Source: Cytidiella melzeri (Eukaryota; Basidiomycota; Agaricomycetes; Polyporales; Irpicaceae). From it: a stretch of DNA of 64,000 bases. The notes beneath the pieces were generated by a model. It was not told where the DNA came from and did no database searches. It was given only the letters and a program-made list of their open reading frames with translations. The stretch lies in the NCBI GenBank assembly GCA_022592445.1, contig JABYQR010000159.1:1-64000 (forward strand), written 5' to 3'. This document shows positions 1 through 10,236 of this stretch, piece by piece. A program made the translations under genes and the position numbers. How positions within the stretch are numbered: the first letter of the stretch is position 1; the number at the start of each line of letters is the position of its first letter.

Positions 1-210
1 CCTTGGAGAATAAAGCTGCCGAGACCAAGGCGCGTGCTAACGCGAGGGACACGGTTGTCGTAGAACCATTACGGTATTGACTCTTGAACGAATATCATGG
101 CAGACTCTGATAATCGGTCTTTCTGAATGGTGGCGCATACTATGCCTTGGTGCCAGACATGATTGTTTGCCAAAGGTAAAGAGTATATTGGGATACAAGA
201 GGAAGCGGTG

Positions 211-863
211 CTAATGCTCGTGCCCGTGATGCGGTGCTTGTTCGTAGCGGATGCCACTGCAACACTTGGTCAGAACAAATGAAGACGGCGAGTAGGATGC
301 AGTAAGCTCACCAGTATCTGTAAATACAGGCCAGCAACGATTCTGCAATCAGCTGTCAGGAAGCGCAACGTAGACTCGTGTGCATACCCGCATGGCCTTG
401 GACCAGGCTTGTCCTAAGTGCTCTCGTTAGCCAAATTTCACTAGCAACCACATACAGTCCGTAACGCACCAAGTTGATGAATATCTTCGGGTGTCCAAGA
501 GGGCCCGCACCTGCAACAAACAACAAGAGTTATTGCGTGCTGTACATCAGGTGAGCTCACAGACATACCGCCGTCGCATACAGCTTTCCTGCCCTTGACA
601 ACTCTGATGGGTTCGTTGGCGATTAACTCCATTGCGCTCAGCGGCATCGGCTGCAGTTCCATCGCGGTCTGCTCAAAGCGAGGACCGGAGCGTCCTTGAG
701 GACGGGGTGCCTGGCTAGTTGACCATGGCGAAGCGTAGTTGGGTGATTGGGGAGCGACCGTTGAAGGTGAAGAGGCAGCAGGGCCGGATGGGACTGAAGA
801 GGAGGAAGAGGCCAAGCGAGTCAGCGGACGGGCTGCCCGTGCTAGAATTTGTCTGTTCAGCAT
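211..863 (-). CDS. NDUFS6: NADH:ubiquinone oxidoreductase subunit NDUFS6 (complex I 13-kDa type)
   Basis: Accessory, zinc-binding subunit of mitochondrial complex I, needed for late assembly of the matrix arm. Exons read on the minus strand: 863-569, 510-470, 413-388, 317-312, 256-211, giving 414 nt and 137 residues. The N-terminus (MLNRQILARAARPLTRLASS) is Arg/Ser-rich and acid-free, as in a mitochondrial presequence. The C-terminus holds the family signature VCDGGAGPLGHPKIFINL followed by DKPGPRPCGYCGIRYE, with the Cys/His ligands of the zinc site. The second Cys of CGYC is only produced if the 6-nt exon 312-317 is spliced in; without it the frame breaks. The start at 863 was chosen because it opens the presequence. 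It is divergent from HSP104, with 311 bp between the start codons. Family identity is near certain; the micro-exon is inferred. Confidence 0.9.
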
Positions 864-989
864 TGTCGTGGCGAAAGTGGAATGAGTTCGCCTCGGAGGA
901 CGACGTCGGACCAGTAGCGCCGTCGGGAGAGTGTCACAAGTGTGACTCATACCGTGACTCACTTACCAGAAATAGACATAGAAATTGGC

Positions 990-1058
990 AGAAGGTCCGA
1001 GAACTTGGCTCCAGCATCGAGAACGATATCGAGCTGGTGGACGAGAACGGACGAGAAC
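990..1058. promoter_or_regulatory. Candidate heat-shock element cluster between NDUFS6 and HSP104
   Basis: AGAAG-GTCCG-AGAAC at 990-1004 fits three alternating nGAAn/nTTCn units with one mismatch. AGAAC recurs at 1020-1024, 1044-1048 and 1054-1058, the last two forming a gap-type element (nGAAn, 5 bp, nGAAn). The cluster lies 117-185 bp upstream of the HSP104 start codon and 127-195 bp from the NDUFS6 start. Binding by HSF is inferred from the motif and from HSP104 being a classical heat-shock gene. Confidence 0.5.
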
Positions 1059-1091
1059 GCCAGAGACGTAATGACCCGACGTTGACTGCTG

Positions 1092-1101
1092 TAAATATAT
1101 A
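1092..1101 (+). promoter_or_regulatory. TATA-like box of HSP104
   Basis: TAAATATATA lies 74-83 bp upstream of the HSP104 ATG in otherwise mixed-composition DNA. It is followed by a pyrimidine-rich leader. A TATA box fits a strongly inducible stress gene; the transcription start is not visible. Confidence 0.5.
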
Positions 1102-1174
1102 GGACTCTGCTCCTTGCGCATAACCCTCTCTCCCCAACTCAACACCTACTTTCCTTACACCATCTACCCTGACA

Positions 1175-4100
1175 ATGGCCGCAAACTTTGACTTCACAGA
1201 CAAGACATCGGCTACCATCACAGCTGCGGTGCAGCTTGCGAAGGACTATGCAAACTCTCAAGGTATGTGACATCTCCTTTGTCCGCTTGTGCTGAGGCTG
1301 ACATCTGTTTTTCTCAGTGCATCCCGCTCACATTGCCTTCGTGCTTCTCAATGAGGGCGCCGACGACAACAGCCCGAATCAATCACTATTTGCTTCCGTA
1401 GTGCAAAGAGCGGGGGGTGATGTCGTGAGTGTTTTATTGCAACATAGGTCGTCAATCGAATTGTTTACTGACCGCTGTTCCAGGCTGTCGTGAAAAGAGC
1501 ATTGCAGAAGATTATCGTCCGCCTTCCATCACAACAACCAGCACCCGATGACGTTTCTTTCAGCTCAGCCTCACTCAAGGTCCTCAGAGAGGCTCAGTCT
1601 ATACAGAAGACGATGCACGACTCCTACATTGCGCAAGACCATCTCCTTATGGCTCTTTTGAAGGACCCTTCTATCACTCCCATACTGAAGGAAGCGGGCC
1701 TGACCGAAGCCGCTCTCAAGACTCAGATTGATGCCTCCCGGGGCAACCGACGAGTTGAAACGAAGAATGCAGAGGAAGGATTTGACGCGCTGAATAAATA
1801 CGCAACTGATCTCACTGCGTTAGCCAACGAGGGCAAGATTGACCCTGTCATCGGGCGCGATAACGAAATTCGTCGGGTCGTGCGTATCCTGTGCCGAAGG
1901 TATATAATTTGGCTATCACTCGCATTGGTATCGACGATACTGACCATGTCATAACAGAACAAAGAACAACCCCGTACTCATCGGTGAGCCCGGTGTCGGA
2001 AAGACCGCTATTGCAGAAGGTCTTGCTCAGCGGATCGTCAATCGCGATGTTCCCGCCTCCCTCATCGGCCGACTTTACTCATTGGACATGGGTGCGCTCA
2101 TGGCAGGCGCTTCCCACCGTGGCGAATACGAAGAACGAATCAAGGCGGTCCTTGATGAAGTCGAGAAAGCCGCAGATCAAGGCACTGGCATCATCCTTTT
2201 CATCGACGAGTTGCACCTCATCATGCAGTCAGGAGGTGGAATGGATGCCGCAAACTTGTTTAAGCCCCTCCTAGCTCGTGGCAAGCTTCGCTGTATCGGT
2301 GCCACCACTCTCGCAGAATACCGCAAGTACATCGAGAAGGACGCTGCTTTCGAACGTCGTTTCGCGCAGGTCATCGTCAATGAACCGACGGTGACGGACA
2401 CCATCAGTATTCTTCGCGGCATTCGTGAGAAGTACGAAGTCCATCACGGTGTTCGTATCATGGACGGCGCTCTCATCCAAGCGGCGACGCTGGCCCACCG
2501 ATATTTGACCTCAAGACGGCTTCCTGACTCTGCGATTGATCTCGTAGATGAAGCCTGCGCAAGGTATGTTCGTTCGTGAATCCAGGAGTGTCGCAATCAA
2601 CTGACGAACTTCACACAACAGCGTACGCGTCACCCGTGAGACCGCTCCCGAAGCCATTGACAAGTTGCAGCGTCGCAAGCTCGAGCTCGAAGTCGAAATC
2701 CATGCACTAGAGCGGGAGAAGGATCAAGCCTCTAAGGACAGACTCAAACTTGCACGCAAGGCTATCGCAGACGTCGACGATCAGCTGCAGCCTCTCCAGG
2801 CGGCATACGAGGCCGAGAAACACCGCGGTGACGAGATCAATACCGTTCGCCGAAGAATAGATGAGCTCAAGGCGAAGGCTGATGACGCTGAACGACGGTA
2901 TGACCTAGCAACGGCGTCCGATCTACGGTACTACGCCATACCGGAGCTGCAAAATCGTTTGTCTCAACTCGAGACAAGCAAGAGCGAGGAGCAGGCAGAG
3001 ACTGGGAAGGATGCTGTCACTCCCGATCAAATTGCGGAAATTGTGGGACGGTGGACCGGCATCCCGGTGACGAAACTCATGAGCACGGAGAAGGAAAAAT
3101 TGTTGAAGATGGAGAAGATATTAGCGGACAGTATCGTCGGTCAGCCTGAGGCAGTCAAGGCAGTGGCGAATGCGATTCGGCTGAGTCGTAGTGGTCTGCG
3201 CAATGCTTCGAGGCCGATTGCTAGCTTCCTGTTTGCCGGCCCTTCTGGTACCGGTAAAACCCTCATGACGAAGACAGTGAGTCTACACTTTTGGTGTATA
3301 GCATATGATGAGTGGCTAACTGGCATTTTCAACAGCTCGCTACCCTACTTTTCGACTCACCCGATGCCATGATCCGTATCGACGGCTCCGAGTACTCCGA
3401 GAAGCATTCGATTTCTCGACTCATCGGCTCGCCTCCGGGTTATGTTGGCCACGACGAGGGTGGCCAATTGACGGAGTACATCCGCCGAAAGCCATACTCT
3501 ATCGTCCTCATTGACGAGATTGAGAAGGCTGCGCGGGAATTTGTGCAATTGTTCCTCCAAGTCCTCGATGACGGCCGTCTCACGGACGGACAAGGTCGCG
3601 TTGTCGACTTCAAGAACACAGTCATCATCATGACAAGCAATCTCGGTGCTGCGTTTTTGAACGATATGGGAGAGGGACCGGTCAAGCCTGCGACCAAGTC
3701 CCTCGTCATGGGCGCCATCCAAGGACACTTCCCACCTGAGTTCATTAACCGTATTGACGAAATTGTCATCTTCGTAAGTATCCTCTCTTCGGACCGGATG
3801 TCAGGGATTGTTGCTGATTGTGTCTCTTGCAGCGCACACTGTCGCGTCGAAACGTGCTCAAGATTGTTGATCTCCGTCTGCTCGAAGTACAGGAACGTCT
3901 CGAGGACAGGAAGATGAAGCTCGTGCTTGACAACGAGGCCAAGCAGTACTTGGTCTCCATCGGGTACTCGCCTCAATACGGTGCTCGGCCGCTCAACCGT
4001 GCGATTCAGACCGAGTTGCTCAATCCTCTGAGCGTGATGATACTCTCCGAGCAGATCCTTCCTTCGGAGACGATTCAAGTGCGCTTCGATGGACCGCATA

Positions 4101-4204
4101 ATCGGCTGGCCATCATACCTAATCATGAGGGCAACCAGTCCGAGATGATGGACGTCGATTGGAATGATGTAGAGGATGACATTGAGGTTGAAGAAATGGA
4201 CTAA
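1175..4204 (+). CDS. HSP104: Heat-shock protein HSP104 (ClpB-type AAA+ disaggregase)
   Basis: Hexameric ATP-driven disaggregase of cytosol and nucleus that pulls polypeptides out of aggregates together with HSP70/HSP40. About 890 residues after removing roughly six introns, close to the yeast 908. Order: Clp N-domain (from [20 protein letters not shown]), first AAA module with Walker A GEPGVGKT and Walker [10 protein letters not shown], the long charged coiled-coil middle domain (about 2665-3010), second AAA module with GPSGTGKT and VLIDEIEKA, sensor segment [11 protein letters not shown], and an acidic tail ending EVEEMD. The join at about 1902 gives [17 protein letters not shown], confirming that intron. 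The ATG at 1175 is the first in frame with the N-domain. The acidic tail parallels the yeast DDLD end that docks TPR co-chaperones. Upstream lie a TATA-like box and HSE-like motifs. Confidence 0.95.
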
Positions 4205-4362
4205 AACAAAGTATTGTACAAGATCCTCGAGGCAGATAAATTGGACTATGTAGCATATAACATGTATTTTTACATTCTAGCGGCAGGGTTTCATCCAATT
4301 TGTATGATAGAGTAACCAAGTAATCTAGTCTTCATGATCTTAGAGAGAATGCTGTCGACCCG

Positions 4363-6364
4363 CTACGATTGAGAGAAGTTCTCCTCCTCCTTGATGATTG
4401 TTTCCTGAGCGTCTGGCGTTGGCTTGTCCATTGCGGCCCTGCTGGGTTGTGGTCCGACCCATTGCACCGTATTCTAGTATGCACAGCACCAAAGCGTCAG
4501 CGGGGCGATAAGCTGTCAAGAATGTCTAAACATGAGCGACACACCTTACCACCTTCCTCGACCAATTTTACCCCACACGCCAACAGATGTTCCCCGTAGT
4601 GTTCATCCACAAGCGTGGCAAAACAGCTGCGGGTCAAGGGATTTCCCCAGGACCAACGGCCAGATACGAGGGGCGAAGCGAGCTGTCCAAGGGCCATCAG
4701 TTGCTCCCTTGTTGGCTTCCACAGATCAATTTCGTAGAGACAATCCTCGACAGGACATATCCATGATGATCCTTGACGAGGAATGAGGGGAGGCTTGCTA
4801 AGTGTAACTAGCACCGGTATGCCTGCTGCGTAAGCCGTGAGAGGAATGTTAATGCGGGACGGATAGGTGTCACTGTCGTCGTCATCACTGGGAGAAGACG
4901 AGCCGTCTGTGGTGAAGTCGGAATCATAGTGGTTGGAGAATGTTTCAGACGGAGCTAGTGAGGCGGGAGAGGTTGACCGTTGACCGTGGATCGACGGCCC
5001 AACCTCCGGAGAGAGTATTCGGTTGCGACGTGGAACCTAGCAGCTGGTTACAAAGGAAGAACACGTGTGAAAGTCAATATATCGTACTTGTTGCGGGGCT
5101 TTCCTCTTTAAAGTTCTCCGACTTGAAGATGGCTTGTCGATATCCATGCGACCCTCGTCATCTGAAGAGGAGCTTTGAATGTCCTCTTCGAATCGAGTCA
5201 CTTCCCCTCGTAAAGTTCCCCAATGATAGCCCTCTTGCTTCGACTGTTCACGATATTGCTGCGCCTCTCGAACAAAGCGACCCCATTCTGACGGCTCGAA
5301 TATTTTATTCTGCTTCTGCTTCTTCTGGTTCTCTACTAACCATTTGGCGTGCGCCGCGATCTTGCTGAGCACCTCCGCTTTAGATATATGTCGTAGCTTT
5401 CTTCGTTTATGAGGTCGTAAATATGCCTCTTGTGAGTCGCTTTCCAAGTCGAGGGCTGTCGACATGTCGGCATCCTCCGCATCTTCGTTATGAAGCAAAC
5501 GTTCCATGTATTGTGAGACGAACCACTCCGGGGTGCGGTGTGATACCGGCGTTAACATTCCTTTCGTGCTTGGCAAATTGGCGATCGTGCGCAAGGTGTG
5601 TAGGACGCTGTATCGTTCGAGAAACAAACGGGAACGCTGATAGCACTCAACGTCCAAGCTCTTGATCCTGTATTGACGTTTTCTACGATTTCATCGCATC
5701 GAGTGGCATCAGGCGATTCGAGTGTTACGTACTGATCTGTGGTCAATAAAACAAGATAGCCCGGGGCTACTTCCGCTGCGAAGGAGGCATAGGCAGTGAA
5801 CAAAGCCAGCAAATGCCAGACTGCAGTAGAGGGCACTTACAGTTCAGGTGAACAGCAGGGCCGGCCTTCGTTGCCTGAATCATGATTTTGATATACCTCT
5901 TCTTATCTATGAGCTTCCCGTTTGCGTTGAAAATGTGGTCCAGGGTCAAGTTCGAGTTTGCAACAGGTCCTCTACGTGCGGCTTTGCGGGAGGCGTAGTC
6001 ACGTCTCCTGAGCTCCTTTAGGATCAGCTTACAACCATCTGCACTGAGCCAATTCAAGTATGTGATGGGAAGGATGCCTCTAATCCGCACTGGGAGCTCT
6101 GCGCCCTTGACAGCTTTCTTGTGCAGAAACGACTCTGGTTGCGTCCACTCGCAGAACGTAAGCCTGTGAAGAAATTGTATTGTAGTGGTACACATACTAT
6201 AGCATCGCGTTCACGTACCCAGTAGGTGCACCATCATGCTCAAGCATGACATTTCTGAGCTCGACAGGCTTCTGGGGTGTGCATTTACACTCGGGAGATA
6301 ATACTTCGTGGTCAAGGTATAGCCCAAATGGTGCTGAGAGAAGGCTTTGGATAGTCGATGCCAT
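4363..6364 (-). CDS. Unrecognised 564-residue protein with acidic/basic nuclear-type regions and a C-terminal Cys/His cluster
   Basis: Exons on the minus strand: 6364-6219, 6163-5841, 5775-5733, 5667-5088, 5036-4545, 4473-4363. All junctions keep frame and the total is 1,695 nt. The N-terminal third is compact, with Cys residues near residue 25 (PECKCTPQK) and a mixed helical region (LPVRIRGILPITYLNWL). The middle holds basic patches (PHKRRKLRH, KKQKQNK) and a phosphosite-like stretch SSSSDDEGRMD; the linker contains SSPSDDDDSD. Near the C-terminus WICPVEDC is followed by VDEHYGEH, a possible atypical zinc finger, and the end is rich in Glu. Nuclear location is inferred from the basic patches. 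I do not recognise the family. It is divergent from the NIPA-like gene, with 123 bp between the start codons, and convergent with HSP104. Confidence 0.75.
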
Positions 6365-6487
6365 GTTTTAGCTGCTATAGTAGCCCTGGAGTCAGTGGCA
6401 AAGTGGTCGTAACGGGCGCTAGTATCCCTGGGAGGTGTTACACGTCCAAGAAAGGCAGAACATGCATGCCTCCTACCACCACCTTCC

Positions 6488-8617
6488 ATGCTCGAGTTCA
6501 TGGCATATAATGACGACGACCCTCGCATCTCTATTCCAGTCGGCATAACCGTTGGCCTTATTGCATCCTTCGTACAATCACTGGGCTTGACGATACAGCG
6601 GAAGAGCCATGTTCTCAACCAGAAGTTGCCAGAGGTGGAGCGTAAAGTAGAACATCATAGACCGTGAGTGACAACGGTTTACTGAGTGCGATGACGGGCT
6701 GATAGTAGCCTTGAAGGCTATGGCTTCTTGGGTTTGGTACGTTCTTATACATATTGTGAATTGCATGGATGGCGTAGTTGATGTCGGCCTCGTGGTCTCC
6801 GCTATGCAGGAATATTCATATCCTCAAACCTCTTCGGCTCGCTCTTCCAGATTGCCTCGCTACCAGTTGTGATTTTGGCACCTCTTGGTGCCGTGTCGCT
6901 TCTATGGAACGCGTTCTTTGCACGGCTGATTCTGGGAGACGTGTTCTCACCATGGATGGTAATCAGCACCCTGTGTATTGCTGGCGGAGCGGTGCTCATA
7001 GCAGAGTTTGGAATCGTACCTGAACCGACGCGGTCGTTGGAGGATCTTCTTGAGCTCTTTAGCCGACCTGCCTTCCTTGTCTACTTTACGTTGTTAGGTG
7101 TGTTCACTGTGGTTGCTCTTGCCATCGTGAGTTGCCATGCATTCCATTTGCGCTCCCTCTCAGGTTTTTATTCGCAGACCCATGCAGTCGAGTACTCTTC
7201 TTCACGTCGGATAGCGTTGCCCGACAATACTCCTTCCCTTTCACCGCTCCTTCAACCTAATAATGACCCCAGCATCCTGACAACCGCGGCTGTGCCCACC
7301 GATGCTGCGGAACCCCATAATACAAGCGAAAGGACCCCTCTCATTGATCACAAGGTTTCTCGTCCCCCATCACTGTCTTCATTATCAACATACATTTCAT
7401 CGTCAAAAACCCCTATGTTTCTTGCCATGACGTACGCATCATTCTCGGGCATCATATCCGGGATGTGCCTCCTCTTGGCCAAGAGTGGTGTCGAGCTGCT
7501 GGTATTGACTATTGCAGGCAAGAATCAATTCTTTAGGTGGCAGTCTTGGGCTCTCGTACTTGGCTTGGCCGTTTGCGCTTTGCTGCAACTGTGGTACATG
7601 CACAAGAGTCTGGTGTTAGCAGACCCAACGTTGGTTTGCCCGCGTACGTGTCATCCAGGTGTACTTCTGACGAGTAGCTGATTTTCTTTTGATTTCAAAG
7701 TCGCGTTTTGCTTCTATAATTTATCGTCCATCGTCAACGGATTGGTCTACTTTGATCAGTTCGGGTATCTCACCACTGCCCATCTACTCCTCGTCATCCT
7801 TGGCATGGTTGTTCTGCTCGCGGGAGTTTGGATTGTGTCATTCCCTCCTGGAGGCCACCCTGGTGGCATCGACGTCGTTACATGGCGCGAGGAGAGCGAC
7901 TCAGGATCAGATGCTAGTGGCGATGAGGTTGGAGAGCACTACGAAGATGAGCCACTGCCCATGGATTCGTCGCAGCTAGTTTTTGAGGATGAGACAATTG
8001 GCATGGAGCGTGTGTCGTCACGAGAGACACATCGCCGACCACTTTCTGTCGGGCCACATCCATCTCAGCATGTTGACGAAGCTTCAGCACCCTCTGACAG
8101 TCGCACATCACATCTGCGCCGGCTGACGGAACCTCTGATTACAACTTCTTCACGTATCGTGGACGAACACTCGGCTCGGTCACCATTATCGCCGACGTCA
8201 ACTACAACACGCCGACGGCCGTCGGTACCTCCATATCAGAATACCCATAATCACTTGACTTCTCCCCGTCAGTCCTTCCCACCTCACGTACTCTCACCAG
8301 GTGGACCGAGCGGGTTCTCGATTGGGTTGTCGCCTGTCAGCCCGGGGTTCGCATTGGTACCTAGAGAGCGAGGTCGGCGGAGGAGAGTAACCAGCGCGGA
8401 AGGCGATACGCACGCTGTGGAAGAGGGAAGCACGAGAAGAGTGGTGAGCGATAGTAGCATGTCCCAACCAGAGAGGTCAAGTGAAGGCAGCGAGCAAGTA
8501 ATATCGCCGAGGACTGAACGCGACATTGAAGAGGCGGGCTTGCACATCGGTGGGAGTCAATCGAGAGCACGGTGGAGATGGCTCTCTGGCTTGTTCACTT
8601 CGCGCGATAGACGGTGA
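6488..8617 (+). CDS. NIPA-like magnesium transporter (DUF803, DMT superfamily)
   Basis: Membrane transporter of the NIPA family, thought to move Mg2+ at plasma membrane or endosomes. Exons 6488-6663, 6706-6731, 6810-7126, 7178-7643, 7701-8617 give 633 residues. The start opens directly into the first membrane helix (ISIPVGITVGLIASFVQSLG). Family hallmarks are GSLFQIASLPVVILAPLGAV, LLWNAFFARLILGD, a helix after VYFTLLG, FSGIISGMCLLLAKSG, and the final helices FCFYNLSSIVNGLVYFDQFG and LLVILGMVVLLAGVWIVSF. After about residue 375 there is a long, hydrophilic Ser/Pro/Arg-rich cytosolic tail typical of fungal members. The exon at 6706 has a NAGNAG acceptor, and the next intron needs a weak GTTTGG donor to keep frame. 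The intron 7127-7177 is 51 nt, so retention would also stay in frame. Confidence 0.85.
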
Positions 8618-9569
8618 GGTCTTTGAGCGGAATTCGTCTTCTGATACCAAGCACTCAATGCGTCGTACGAACGGTCGCACGATACGATGTAATCTTACGC
8701 ATTTTGGATCCTTTGCCACGGACATATCATTATAACTGGTCGTCTAGAACATTGCAGCAATTCATTCGAGTGCAAGAGCAACGCACCGCCTCTTGGTGGC
8801 CTCTAGTCAAATCTGGGAGAATTAAATGAGGAAGGCTGTGATCTGTCGCACTCTTGCTATCAGACGCCAAGAGCCGACATGTCTCGGGAGTGAGCGCTAG
8901 TGAGCAGTGTCGTTGATTCGGGTACGCGTCTATACTCACACTAACATCCTCCTTTCGAGTGGAACTTTGAGATTTGAAACTTATCGGTCGCTACAAAATA
9001 CTCCGGGCTGAAACATATAATTTTGAGCCCATGATTAGATTGCTTTATGTGTATGGTGATTAAGCGCTAAATAAACGCTCACCCTAAACTCTCAGCTCAC
9101 AATATTCAAATTCTGCGCAGGGCAAAAGGAAATGAGATACTTAGATTGCCACCTACAAGCTATCCCAGTACATTGCACCTGTTTTTTTTCTTAGTGTTAC
9201 AGAGGCCGAGATGCGAAAGCAAAAGACCGAGAGGTACTTACGTGTGACCAGTTTCAGACATTCGCCACCCATGCGCTGGTTGCGGTGTAATTATGATAGG
9301 AGGTTAAGGGTGTCTCAAGTTTTGTCAACATAAATACTGCTGCTGGTGCACTTCTTTCTCCCCAGCTTTGTAAGTTTCCCCTCGTTTTCTATTCGTCCGC
9401 AAGCTAGCACTGGTTGGTGCGTATCATGCACACAATAGAACTTCAAATGCTCCGAGAATCTGACATATTTTGTAGCTCATCTTGCTTTTCTCCCGGCGCA
9501 CTCAGCAACATCCATCCCCACACCTGAACCAATTAAAACATGCTTCTTGTACCTTCCTCATTCTCCACC
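8618..9569. other. Intergenic region with promoter of the small secreted-protein gene
   Basis: No supported coding region in these 952 bp. A CATAAATACTG element near 9329-9339, followed by a pyrimidine-rich stretch and CAGCTTTGTAAGTTTC, suggests a promoter and a short leader, perhaps with a 5'-UTR intron, for the gene starting at 9570 (or the alternative ATG at 9540). Confidence 0.35.
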
Positions 9570-10236
9570 ATGCATTCTTGCATCGCCGTCGCTCTTGTAT
9601 TACTTGCTACCGCTGGTCCCGTGGTATCTATACCCACCCGAGCTTCTCTTGACGTGTCTCCGGCCGCGCCACCAAGCACTTTTACAGTGGCCGCTTCCGG
9701 GAACGACGTTGACAATACTGCCGCGAGGCAGTTCGGCGGTGACCAAACCCTGTGAGTTGACTCTGTTCATCAGTCTTGCAAAGCATTCCATATTCAGTTT
9801 GCCCCCTGCAGTCGTCGTCGCGGAGAGCCCACAGCGAAATTTGTGAAGCTACTCGCTCGTAGCGATAGGTCAGGGTTACCGTCCAACAAAGAAGGGCTAT
9901 CTCCGAATCCACCGCCAGCACCTGGACCTCCTACAGCATCGAAGTCGAGGTCGAAGTCGCAGTCGAAGCTCGAACTGGAGAGACTCCAACGAGCACATCA
10001 AGACGCGCAGCAAGAGGCAGCGTACTACGCTTCGTAAGCCAACTCTGTTCATCAAGATATTCCACGTATTGTTAAGCTTGTTCTCTGCAGCGTAGTAGGC
10101 CGCAAAGCACAAGGAAAGCAGCCCAAGGGATCCACTTCAAGCCTTCCGGTAAGTAGTCTTTTGCCGATTGGAACTGCCAGTACTGATATAGGTAAATGGC
10201 AGGCGAGAAGACCAGCTCTCAAGTGATAGATTTTGA
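9570..10236 (+). CDS. Predicted small secreted protein, no known family
   Basis: Exons 9570-9751, 9812-10033, 10091-10148, 10192-10236 join in frame to 168 residues. A typical signal peptide opens it: MHSCIAVALVLLATAGPVVS, followed by IPTRA. The mature part has a KEX2-like basic site (LRRRGEP), a proline run (PNPPPAPGPP), a Lys/Ser repeat (SKSRSKSQSK) and a Gln/Ala-rich helix, and lacks cysteines, so it is not a typical disulfide-rich effector. The ATG at 9570 sits in CCACC-ATG and gives the cleanest signal peptide; an in-frame ATG at 9540 would add ten residues. The last exon join is the least certain, because the intron 10149-10191 is only 43 nt. Introns 1 and 2 share sequence (see findings). 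Function unknown. Confidence 0.6.
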
